From Candidatus Competibacteraceae bacterium (GTDB lineage: Bacteria; Pseudomonadota; Gammaproteobacteria; Competibacterales; Competibacteraceae), in contig JAGRHK010000134.1 of NCBI GenBank assembly GCA_020444985.1, positions 1-5,670 on the forward strand: DNA of 5,670 bases, given 5' to 3'. Of the stretch, positions 1 through 5,670 are shown piece by piece. The notes beneath the pieces were generated by a model that saw only the letters and a program-made list of their open reading frames with translations, searched no databases and was not told where the DNA came from. Within the stretch, counting starts at the first letter, position 1. The number at the start of each line of letters is the position of its first letter. Made by a program: the position numbers and the translations under genes.

Positions 1-572
1 AGATTACCGGTCGGCTCGTCGGCCAGCAGGATGGTGGGATCAGTGACGATGGCGCGGGCAATGGCCACCCGTTGTTGTTGGCCGCCGGATAATTCGGCAG
101 GCGTATGTGTTTCCCATTGCCGCAGCCCGACCGCATCCAGCGCTGCGCGTGCCCGAGTGTGGCGCAGGGTGCGCGGATCGCCGCGATACAACAGCGGCAG
201 TTCCACGTTTTCCAGCGCCGTGGTTCGAGATAACAGGTTGAAACCCTGAAACACGAAGCCGAGATAATAACGGCGCAACAGGGCGCGTTGGTTACGGGAC
301 AAGCGCTCGACATGCAGGCCGCGAAACAGATAAGCCCCGGTGGTGGGATTATCCAGGCAACCCAGGATATTCATCGCCGTGGACTTGCCAGAACCGCTTG
401 GCCCCATGACAGCGACGAAATCACCGGCCTGAATGCGCAGATCCACCCCCCGTAAAGCCTGAAATTGCGCCTGTCCCTGACCATAGGTTTTGGTGACATC
501 CCGCAACTCGATCAGTGCTTCATTCCCCGCGCTCGATGGGGGCGTCGTTGGGGACGAGGCGGTGGCTTTCAT
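1..572 (-). CDS. MacB/LolD-type ABC exporter ATP-binding protein (3' end cut by window edge)
   Basis: This is the ATPase of an ABC exporter of the MacB/LolD class, which powers substrate transfer with a MacA-type adaptor and an outer-membrane channel. The 190 visible codons show, in order, Walker A GPSGSGKS (57-64) followed by the MacB-like stretch MNILGCLD, the Q-loop Gln in FVFQGFN (Q109), the signature LSGGQQQR (161-168) and Walker B ILLADEP (181-187). The D-loop, the switch His and the rest lie beyond the left edge, so I cannot tell whether a four-TM permease is fused (MacB) or separate. The ATG at 572-570 overlaps the stop of the adaptor gene (ATGA), with GAGGG seven bases upstream. The first 18 or so residues (Ser/Thr/Pro-rich) precede the domain proper. 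The frame is intact. ABC family and exporter subclass are secure; the substrate is unknown. Confidence 0.93.
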   Translation of the reverse strand, partial: MKATASSPTTPPSSAGNEALIELRDVTKTYGQGQAQFQALRGVDLRIQAGDFVAVMGPSGSGKSTAMNILGCLDNPTTGAYLFRGLHVERLSRNQRALLRRYYLGFVFQGFNLLSRTTALENVELPLLYRGDPRTLRHTRARAALDAVGLRQWETHTPAELSGGQQQRVAIARAIVTDPTILLADEPTGN

Positions 573-1876
573 TGCGCTGCCCTCGAACTACCGGTGATGA
601 CGGGCAGGCCCGTTTGCAAACCCTGACCCGTGACTTCGGTCATCCGGCCATCACTATGACCTACAGTCACCGGCATGGCGAGCGGTTGGCCATTGCGCAA
701 TATCCAGATCTGCCGTGTTATACCCTTGTTGTCTTTGGTATTCGCCGACTGTTTTCTGGATCGCATGCTGCGTGGAGGGCGGGGCATCAAACTGGCGAGC
801 AATCCACCACTTTCCTTGGACTCAGCTTCCTCCGGTTGCGGCGGAGTAAAGCGTAGCGCCGCATTCGGTACCAGGAACACATTTTCCCGCTCGGCGGTGA
901 CGATTTCGGCGGTAGCGGTCATGCCGGGCCGTAGACTGAGATCGTCGTTATCCACATTGAGAATGGTTTTATAGGTCACCACGTTATTCACCGTCTCGGC
1001 CCCGAAGCGTACTTGGCTGATGCGCGCCGGGTAGCTCCGGTTGGGATAGGAATCCACGCTGAAGGTGGCGGACTGCCCATCGTGTACCTGACCGACATCC
1101 GCTTCGTCCACATCGACCTGCAATTCCATTTGCGCCAGATTTTCGGCCAGGGTGAACAACACCGGTGCTTGCAGCGAGGCGGCTACGGTTTGGCCCGGTT
1201 CTACCTCGCGTTCGAGCACTACGCCATCGATGGGGGAACGGATCGAGGCTTTGGCGAGATCGGTTTCGTTGGAGCGCAAGGTGGCGCGCACTTCCTCGAC
1301 CGCTGCTCGTGCGCTGCCTTCGTCGGCATTGGCGCGTTGTAGCACCGCCTCGGCTGTTTCCAATTCGGTCGGCGCGGGCACCTTGCCACCGCTGAGTTTG
1401 GCAACTTGCCGCAGTCGCTTGAGGTTGGCACTGGCTTCTTTGACCGTCGCCACCGTTTGCAACACTTTAGCTTCGGCCGAGGCCAGCGAAGCCTTGGTTT
1501 TGGCGATGGCATCTTTAAGCTTGGCGACATCCAGGCGGGCGATTACCTGTCCTTTTTTAACCCGGTCGTTGTAGTCCACCAATACGGTTTCGATGGTGCC
1601 GGATAATTCACTGCCCACGTCTACCTGATTGATAGGTTCCAGCTTGCCGGTCGCCGACACCGTAACCCGCAAATGGCCGCGGCTGAGCGCTTCGCTTTGA
1701 TAGGAAGGCGCGGTGCTTGTGGCCTGATTTGCTTGAAAGAAGAAGTATCCACCACCCGCCAGCGCGAGCACGATCAGGAGGAATAGCCAACGAAAAACTC
1801 GGGAGCGACCGCGCGTTGACTCCGCAGCCATGATCTTCGCCAGGTCGGCATCCGAGGTAGAGGCAGTGTTGCTCAT
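569..1876 (-). CDS. MacA-like periplasmic adaptor (HlyD/RND-type membrane fusion protein)
   Basis: This is the periplasmic adaptor that bridges the inner-membrane ABC exporter and the outer-membrane channel; 435 residues. Residues 1-28 are cytoplasmic and polar, and 29-47 form one membrane anchor (FRWLFLLIVLALAGGGYFF). The first lipoyl half-motif is at about 83-117 (VGSELSGTIETVLVDYNDRV). A long Ala/Glu/Lys-rich alpha-helical hairpin covers about 118-212, and the second lipoyl half follows at about 212-232 (IRSPIDGVVLEREVEPGQTV). A beta-barrel region and membrane-proximal domain run to the end (LRPGMTATAEI at 315-325). This order is typical of MacA. A charged, proline-bearing stretch at about 344-386 looks like a loop insertion. 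AAGGA lies eight bases before the ATG. The start overlaps the stop of the channel gene and the stop overlaps the start of the ATPase gene, both as ATGA. No lipobox is present. Family assignment is firm; MacA is the nearest named relative I recognise. Confidence 0.94.
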   Translation of the reverse strand: MSNTASTSDADLAKIMAAESTRGRSRVFRWLFLLIVLALAGGGYFFFQANQATSTAPSYQSEALSRGHLRVTVSATGKLEPINQVDVGSELSGTIETVLVDYNDRVKKGQVIARLDVAKLKDAIAKTKASLASAEAKVLQTVATVKEASANLKRLRQVAKLSGGKVPAPTELETAEAVLQRANADEGSARAAVEEVRATLRSNETDLAKASIRSPIDGVVLEREVEPGQTVAASLQAPVLFTLAENLAQMELQVDVDEADVGQVHDGQSATFSVDSYPNRSYPARISQVRFGAETVNNVVTYKTILNVDNDDLSLRPGMTATAEIVTAERENVFLVPNAALRFTPPQPEEAESKESGGLLASLMPRPPRSMRSRKQSANTKDNKGITRQIWILRNGQPLAMPVTVGHSDGRMTEVTGQGLQTGLPVITGSSRAAQ

Positions 1877-3330
1877 GGCGATGTTCCTTGCGAGTGGGCA
1901 GCGACAGTGTTGGCAGGAGCCGACGACCAGCCGCCACCCAGTGCTTTATAAAGTTGAATCAGTGCTTTGATGTGATCACTTTCGCTGACCACCCATTTGT
2001 CTTCGACGGTGAGTACGGTGCGTTCCGTATCCAACACGGTTTGGAAATCGATGAGTCCAGCGCTGTAGCGGTTCCGGGCCAATTGGGTGGCTAGACGTGC
2101 AGATTGCAGCGCTTGGCGCAGGTTGTCCTGGCGTTGGCGGGTGTTGGCCAGTGCGGTCAGTGCGTTTTCGACTTCTTCCAGCGCATTGAGCACCGTCGCT
2201 TGGTATTGGATCAGGGCTTGTTCCTGCACCGCAGTTTGAATTTTGACTTGCTGGCGGATGCGTCCGGCATCAAAAATTGGCCCGACGACACTGCCCAACA
2301 TATTTCCCGCGACCGCATCGCGGTGAGTCAAAGCCCCGAGGGTCAAGGCTTCCAGACTGAGCGATCCGCTTAAACTGAAATCGGGATAGGCTTGAGCCTG
2401 CACCACGCCGATCCGCGCAGTTTCCGCCGCCAGGGTGCGTTCCGTCGCCTGGATGTCGGGGCGCTGGCGCAGAATATCGGCGGGAATACCCACGCTGATC
2501 TGCGCCGGTACTTGGGGAATTTCGCCGGGATGGGCGAGGATCGCAGCCAGCATGCCGGGCTGCCGACCAAGCAGCACGGCCAGGCGATGTTCGGCCTCAA
2601 CACGGGTGGTTTCAATACTGGGAATCTGCGCTTTGGTCTGTTCCAGATTGGTACGGGCTTGTTCCACATCCAGCACGCTAGTCAACCCGGCCTGCGCCCG
2701 CCACTGCGTGAGTTGCAAGGTTTCGGCCTGGGAGGTGGCATTGGCCCTGGCGATGTCCAATGCCGTTTGCGCGGCCCGCCACTCCACATAATTCAGTCCG
2801 ACTTCGGCGATCAGCGACACCTGGACATCACGTAGATTGGCTTGGCTGGCTTCCAGATTGGCTTGGGCGGCTTCTACTCCGCGTCGCAGCCCGCCGAACA
2901 CGTCCAACTCCCAACTGGCGTCGAAGCCCGCGCTGAAGCGATTGCTCACTCCGCCACCACCGGATTCGCCGCTACTTTTCACCCGTTGTCCTGTTGCCGA
3001 ACCCGAAACCGTTGGCAACCGTTCTGCTCCAGCGAGGGCACGGCGCGCACGGGCCTCACGCAATTTCGCTTCGGCAGTGCGCAGATCGAGACTGCCTTGC
3101 AAGGCTTGTTCAATCAGCCGGTTCAGGGTCGGATCGTCGAGTTGTTGCCACCAGAGCGCCAAATCTTCCGACGCCGTGGGGGTAACCGCGACCTCTGCCG
3201 CTGCTGCACCTTGCCAAGTGGCAGGCATCGCGGTTTCGGGCGCGACATAGTCCGGGCCAACCGCAGCACAACCTACCAGCGACAGCATCGCGAGCAGCGT
3301 GGCGGAGGGCATGGGAAAAAAAGCTTTCAC
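1873..3330 (-). CDS. NodT/OprM-family outer-membrane efflux lipoprotein (TolC-like channel)
   Basis: This is an outer-membrane channel of the TolC superfamily, NodT lipoprotein branch, forming the exit duct of the tripartite exporter. With the GTG start at 3330 it has 485 residues. It has a short signal peptide ending in the lipobox LVGC, with Cys21 as the lipidated residue and Ala at +2, which fits outer-membrane sorting. The mature start AAVGPDY is typical of the family. Two outer-membrane-efflux repeats follow, with family hallmarks WWQQLDDPTLNRLIEQAL (about 60-77), WELDVFGGLRRGVEAA (about 140-155), ADILRQRPDIQATER (about 284-298) and IFDAGRIRQQV (about 352-362). Start choice: AGGAG at 3338-3342 is seven bases from GTG 3330 but only one base from ATG 3336, so GTG is preferred. 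ATG 3336 (487 residues) and TTG 3369 (498 residues, directly after the reductase stop) are less likely. The stop overlaps the adaptor start. A Ser/Gly-rich linker (SSGESGGGG) lies near 119-127. Confidence 0.93.
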   Translation of the reverse strand: MKAFFPMPSATLLAMLSLVGCAAVGPDYVAPETAMPATWQGAAAAEVAVTPTASEDLALWWQQLDDPTLNRLIEQALQGSLDLRTAEAKLREARARRALAGAERLPTVSGSATGQRVKSSGESGGGGVSNRFSAGFDASWELDVFGGLRRGVEAAQANLEASQANLRDVQVSLIAEVGLNYVEWRAAQTALDIARANATSQAETLQLTQWRAQAGLTSVLDVEQARTNLEQTKAQIPSIETTRVEAEHRLAVLLGRQPGMLAAILAHPGEIPQVPAQISVGIPADILRQRPDIQATERTLAAETARIGVVQAQAYPDFSLSGSLSLEALTLGALTHRDAVAGNMLGSVVGPIFDAGRIRQQVKIQTAVQEQALIQYQATVLNALEEVENALTALANTRQRQDNLRQALQSARLATQLARNRYSAGLIDFQTVLDTERTVLTVEDKWVVSESDHIKALIQLYKALGGGWSSAPANTVAAHSQGTSP

Positions 3331-3337
3331 CAACATG

Positions 3338-3342
3338 CTCCT
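3338..3342 (-). promoter_or_regulatory. Ribosome binding site deciding the channel-gene start
   Basis: The minus strand reads AGGAG here. It sits seven bases from GTG 3330-3328, four from TTG 3333 and one from ATG 3336. Normal Shine-Dalgarno spacing favours the GTG. The site lies in the 39-bp gap after the reductase stop codon, which has no visible terminator, consistent with read-through from the reductase gene. Confidence 0.6.
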
Positions 3343-3369
3343 GATCGAAAAGAGGGAGGCCGAGAGCAA

Positions 3370-4704
3370 TCAACGCAGCGCGAACAGTTCTTGATGGAAC
3401 CGTGCCTCAGGTAGTCCCATAGCGGTTAAATCTCGTTTCAACGCCTGACCAAATCCGGCAGGTCCGCAAAACCATATATCGGCATCGCGCCACTCGGGTA
3501 CGACTTGGCAAATCCGTTCTGCATCCAGGCGGCCATCGCGCGTATCCCATAATACGTGCAAGGGCACATGGGCGGCTTGCGCATCGTGTTCGAGCAGGCC
3601 GATGGCTTCGGCATCGTAGACTGCCGTGGTATGAAACAGGTCGATCGCTTTGCCATCGGGAGTGTGGGCGAGGGTTTGCAAACGGGCGATGAATGGGGTG
3701 ATGCCAATGCCGCCACCGACCCAAATCTGTCGTGGCTGTTTTCCCTGGAAGTTGAAGCGCCCATACGGACCTTCAACTTTGACCGGATCTCCAATCTGGA
3801 GGCGCTCCGCCAAGGTCTGGGTGTAATCGCCCAGTGATTTGATGATGAAACGGATTTGGCCATCACCAGCCCAAGCCGAGGAAAGGGTGAAAGGATGTGC
3901 TCCTTCGTCCTCGTGCAAGGTCAGAAAGGCAAATTGTCCCGATGCGTGGCCAGGCCAACGTCCCTGAAGTTGAATATCCAAGGCCAGCACGTTCAAGGCG
4001 TCGTGGCGCTCGATGGCGGCCACCGTGCCTACGACTTGCCGACTAACTGCCACCCGGCGAAACAACACTAGAAGTGCCGCCACGCTGCCAGCGGCCATCA
4101 GTATTGCCATGACCGGTCCCAGCACACCACTCCAGTAGTCAAATTTGATCAAGACCACCGCGTGCCAGACCAGCGCCAAGTAGGCCACAGCGAGCAAGCG
4201 ATGGGTCTTGAAGAACCAGCGATAGGGAAAACGCTGGACGAGTGCCAGCACCATCAACAGCAGCGCTCCGTAAAATGCCCATTCGCCGATGCTCTCGGCC
4301 AGATGCCGCTGGTTGGTGAAAAAGTGCTGGATTGAATCCGCCGCTAAGGCCGGTCGTGGCGGGCGCAGCGGACGTTCCAGTAAACCCCAGCCCACCAACC
4401 ATTTGGGGACTTGGGCCATCAGCCAGTGGCTCAGGGAAATCACCAACCCCGAAATACCCAGCCATTTGTGCAGACGGTACATCTTGTCGAGTCCGCCCAG
4501 ATAGGGTTCCAACACCACGGGGCGGATGGCCAGCAGCATGGCCAGACTCATGACGCCGATGCCCAGTATCCCGCTGTATTGCATCCAGAGTGCACGCCAG
4601 CGGAAAAAATGATCCAGACTGGACCAAGTCGTTTGATCGGTGATCCACCACAACCCGCTGAGCAGCAGCAGGTAGATCCAGAAAATAGCTTTCAGAGATT
4701 TCAT
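3370..4704 (-). CDS. Ferric-reductase-like transmembrane flavocytochrome (FAD/NAD(P)-binding oxidoreductase)
   Basis: This is a membrane oxidoreductase of the ferric reductase/NADPH oxidase superfamily, predicted to pass electrons from cytoplasmic NAD(P)H via FAD and two hemes across the inner membrane; 444 residues. About six membrane helices are visible near 5-23, 43-61, 76-97, 140-157, 170-187 and 194-215. Paired histidines H79/H93 and H168/H181 (14 and 13 residues apart) sit at opposite ends of two helices, as expected for bis-heme ligation. The FAD domain has GQF (256-258) and HPFTLSS (270-276). The NAD(P) domain has GGGIGITPF (330-338) and WFCGPAGF (411-418). The C-terminus FHQELFALR is typical. 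The loop at about 98-138, with a Pro/Arg-rich part (RPLRPPRPAL), should be periplasmic. The ATG at 4704 has GGAG six bases upstream; the frame stays open to 4875, but that extension is not protein-like. The family is clear; the acceptor (Fe3+, ferri-siderophore or other) is not. Confidence 0.9.
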   Translation of the reverse strand: MKSLKAIFWIYLLLLSGLWWITDQTTWSSLDHFFRWRALWMQYSGILGIGVMSLAMLLAIRPVVLEPYLGGLDKMYRLHKWLGISGLVISLSHWLMAQVPKWLVGWGLLERPLRPPRPALAADSIQHFFTNQRHLAESIGEWAFYGALLLMVLALVQRFPYRWFFKTHRLLAVAYLALVWHAVVLIKFDYWSGVLGPVMAILMAAGSVAALLVLFRRVAVSRQVVGTVAAIERHDALNVLALDIQLQGRWPGHASGQFAFLTLHEDEGAHPFTLSSAWAGDGQIRFIIKSLGDYTQTLAERLQIGDPVKVEGPYGRFNFQGKQPRQIWVGGGIGITPFIARLQTLAHTPDGKAIDLFHTTAVYDAEAIGLLEHDAQAAHVPLHVLWDTRDGRLDAERICQVVPEWRDADIWFCGPAGFGQALKRDLTAMGLPEARFHQELFALR

Positions 4705-4740
4705 TGTTCGCTCCGTATGCGGCAAAGGGCATGTACCGCT

Positions 4741-4766
4741 CAGTGCGGGCCAATATGACCCGCCTG
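4741..4766 (-). repeat. Inverted repeat / hairpin in the reductase leader
   Basis: Plus-strand arms GCGGGCC (4745-4751) and GACCCGC (4757-4763) flank the loop AATAT. The arms pair fully if one G-U pair is allowed on the RNA of the minus strand. Outside them CAG (4741-4743) pairs with CTG (4764-4766), with T4744 bulged. This gives about ten pairs around a five-base loop, ending 36 bases before the reductase ATG. No T-run follows on the minus strand, so it is not a simple terminator. It may be an operator dyad or an mRNA structure near the ribosome binding site. Confidence 0.5.
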
Positions 4767-4783
4767 ACTGTAGCCATGCGCTC

Positions 4784-4841
4784 GGTAAATGCGGGTTAGT
4801 CTTGTGTAAAGACAGGTAAAGGCGGAAAAAAATAGGTAAAG
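4784..4841 (+). repeat. Helically phased GGTAAA direct repeats
   Basis: The hexamer GGTAAA occurs at 4784-4789, 4815-4820 and 4835-4840, with the one-mismatch copy TGTAAA at 4805-4810. The two best copies are identical over eight bases (AGGTAAAG at 4814-4821 and 4834-4841). Successive starts differ by 21, 10 and 20 bp, close to whole turns of the helix, so all copies face the same side of the DNA. On the transcribed (minus) strand they read TTTACC. This arrangement resembles tandem sites for an OmpR/PhoB-type response regulator; the identity of the binder is inference. Confidence 0.45.
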
Positions 4842-4854
4842 TTGGGCGCGTACG

Positions 4855-4866
4855 ACACCATGGTGT
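4855..4866. repeat. 12-bp perfect palindrome
   Basis: ACACCATGGTGT is its own reverse complement and lies 151 bp upstream of the reductase start codon. Partial symmetry continues outside it (4853 with 4868, 4851 with 4870, 4848-4849 with 4872-4873). It could be an operator for a dimeric regulator. It is short enough that chance is not excluded. Confidence 0.35.
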
Positions 4867-4893
4867 TGGATGCAATGATGTCGTGCCTAAATA

Positions 4894-4917
4894 GGATCAA
4901 GGCGTTGCGCCAGATCC
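4894..4917 (-). terminator. Possible weak terminator hairpin after the aldolase gene
   Basis: GGATC (4894-4898) pairs with GATCC (4913-4917), and inside it GGCG (4901-4904) pairs with CGCC (4908-4911) around TTG. The result is a nine-pair stem with a 2x1 internal loop. It starts 75 bases after the aldolase stop. On the minus strand only TATTTAG follows, a poor U-tract, so intrinsic termination would be weak. It could instead be an mRNA-stabilising stem or a binding site. Confidence 0.3.
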
Positions 4918-4992
4918 GTGCGTACGCGCATTGAATCGTCGTGAAGGACTGTTTACTAAAAGTGGCGCTGCTTAAGAAGAATGTGCTGCGGG

Positions 4993-5670
4993 CTATCTTG
5001 ACTCATCCGCACATTTCAGGCGCTGTTGTCCTGCCAGTTTTTGCCGCTGCTGGTAGCATTTCCAAGCTAGGGCTGTGTCTTCCAGAAACCAATCCAGCTC
5101 GCTCATGAGCATGGCTTGCGGACCATCGACCAATGCTTTGGTCGGTTCCGGGTGAAAATCAACCAGCACCATGTTAGCTCCAGCGATGATGCCTTGCGCG
5201 GTAGCATGCATTAAGTCCAGTATTCCATCGGGGGAATGCTCGCGGGAACCTACAGAGTGTGAAGGATCGATACAGACGGGCATTCGGGTAAGGCGCTTGA
5301 TGACAGGGACATGGCTGAAATCGACTAAATTACGATGGGGATCGCCCATATTGGTTTTGATCCCGCGCAAGCAGAAGATTACTCGTGAATTGCCTTCGCT
5401 GGCCAGGTATTCAGCAGCGTTGAGTGATTCGTTGAGGGTGATGCCGAATCCCCGCTTGAATAACACCGGAAACTCTTGCTGGCGACCTACAGCTTTGAGC
5501 AACTCGAAGTTTTGCGTATTGCGCGTGCCGATTTGCAGCATGACCCCGGTTGGTTGGCCGGTCTGCTCCAGGCATTCGTGGATCTCCTCGACATGGTCTT
5601 CGTGCGTGACCTCCATAGCAATGACTTTGATACCGTATTTTCCGGCAAGTTCGAAGACATAAGGTAGGCA
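4993..5670 (-). CDS. DAHP synthase-type aldolase (type I-beta / KDO8P-synthase-like), 5' end outside the window
   Basis: This is the C-terminal 225 residues of a phospho-2-dehydro-3-deoxyheptonate aldolase family protein, which condenses PEP with erythrose 4-phosphate at the start of the shikimate pathway; cytoplasmic. The frame is open to the right edge, so the in-frame ATG at 5616 is internal (KYGIKVIAMEVTHEDH spans it). In fragment numbering, family motifs are IGTRNTQNFELLKAVG (47-62), PVLFKRGF (68-75, with the PEP-binding Lys72), RGIKT (102-106), IDPSHSVGSR (134-143, metal-ligand His138) and HPEPTKALVDG (173-183, metal-ligand Asp182). The position expected to be metal-ligand Glu (EVHPEP in classic members) is Asp171 here (DFHPEP). 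The stretch from His138 to that position is about seven residues longer than in the Thermotoga enzyme as I recall it. No fused chorismate mutase is seen at the C-terminus. The fold is certain and the DAHP synthase reaction is likely, but a related aldol condensation remains possible. Confidence 0.85.
   Translation of the reverse strand, partial: CLPYVFELAGKYGIKVIAMEVTHEDHVEEIHECLEQTGQPTGVMLQIGTRNTQNFELLKAVGRQQEFPVLFKRGFGITLNESLNAAEYLASEGNSRVIFCLRGIKTNMGDPHRNLVDFSHVPVIKRLTRMPVCIDPSHSVGSREHSPDGILDLMHATAQGIIAGANMVLVDFHPEPTKALVDGPQAMLMSELDWFLEDTALAWKCYQQRQKLAGQQRLKCADESR

Larger units (their letters stand above)
4705..4992 (-). promoter_or_regulatory. 288-bp intergenic region, probable promoter and 5' leader of the reductase-exporter operon
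   Basis: No convincing gene is found on either strand between the aldolase stop (4993) and the reductase start (4704). Because the reductase and exporter genes are tightly packed, their promoter is most likely here. The region is dense in repeated and dyad sequences, listed separately. On the minus strand TTTACA (4810-4805) resembles a -35 box, but the hexamers 16-18 bases downstream (TTACCG, TACCGA) are poor -10 boxes, so no sigma-70 promoter is called. Weak core elements beside repeated sites would fit an activator-dependent promoter. The ribosome binding site GGAG is at 4711-4714. Confidence 0.55.

Noticed and set aside
2842..3414. 190-codon plus-strand open frame opposite the channel gene
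   Set aside because: It is antisense to a well-supported NodT-family gene, shows no family motifs and has no supporting context.
4139..4777. 212-codon minus-strand open frame overlapping the reductase
   Set aside because: It is a shifted frame inside the membrane domain of the reductase, whose own frame carries all heme, FAD and NAD(P) motifs. The alternative product shows no recognisable motif.
4826..4832. Seven-base A run (T run on the minus strand) as an intrinsic terminator tail
   Set aside because: No GC-rich stem-loop immediately precedes it on the minus strand, and none follows it suitably on the plus strand.
4705..4875. N-terminal extension of the reductase reading frame up to 4875
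   Set aside because: The added 57 residues look like non-coding translation, interrupt the normal N-terminal helix position and cover the repeat-rich region, while ATG 4704 has a well-placed GGAG.
4705..4992. tRNA, small RNA gene or CRISPR repeat in the intergenic gap
   Set aside because: No cloverleaf, CCA-ending acceptor stem or regularly spaced long repeats were seen. The GGTAAA copies are far too short to be CRISPR repeats.
5614..5616. ATG as the start of the DAHP-synthase-type gene
   Set aside because: The frame continues upstream to the window edge with family-like sequence (LAGKYGIKVIA), and the N-terminal part of the barrel would be missing, so this Met is internal.
5171..5662. 163-codon plus-strand open frame opposite the aldolase gene
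   Set aside because: It is an antisense shadow of the DAHP-synthase-type frame, with low-complexity composition and no recognisable domain.

Overview
The window looks like bacterial chromosome from a Gram-negative organism. The evidence is an outer-membrane efflux lipoprotein of the NodT/OprM type, a periplasmic adaptor, and G+C-rich coding DNA. The protein sequences suggest a gamma- or betaproteobacterium, but the genus cannot be fixed from this sequence alone. All five genes lie on the minus strand, so transcription runs from high to low coordinates.

In transcription order the layout is as follows. (1) 5670-4993 is the C-terminal 225 residues of a DAHP-synthase-type aldolase (type I-beta/KDO8P-synthase-like fold), whose 5' end lies outside the window. 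(2) 4992-4705 is a 288-bp non-coding gap. It holds a possible weak terminator, a 12-bp palindrome, a set of GGTAAA-type repeats spaced by near-whole helical turns, and a strong hairpin/inverted repeat just upstream of the next gene. (3) 4704-3370 is a ferric-reductase-like membrane flavocytochrome with two His pairs for hemes and FAD and NAD(P) domains. (4) About 3330-1873 is a NodT-family outer-membrane channel lipoprotein. (5) 1876-569 is a MacA/HlyD-type membrane-fusion adaptor. (6) 572-1 is the ATPase of a MacB-type ABC exporter, cut by the left edge just after Walker B.

Genes 4 to 6 form a complete tripartite exporter apart from the permease, which should lie just beyond the left edge, either fused to the ATPase (MacB) or as a separate FtsX-like protein. 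The two junctions are 4-bp ATGA overlaps, so the cassette is almost certainly co-transcribed and translationally coupled. The reductase ends only 39 bp before the preferred start of the channel gene and probably belongs to the same transcript, driven from the 288-bp gap. A plausible reading is export or recycling of a redox-active or iron-binding small molecule, as in pyoverdine recycling by PvdRT-OpmQ. The substrate cannot be read from the sequence. No RNA genes, CRISPR arrays, insertion sequences or broken genes were seen.
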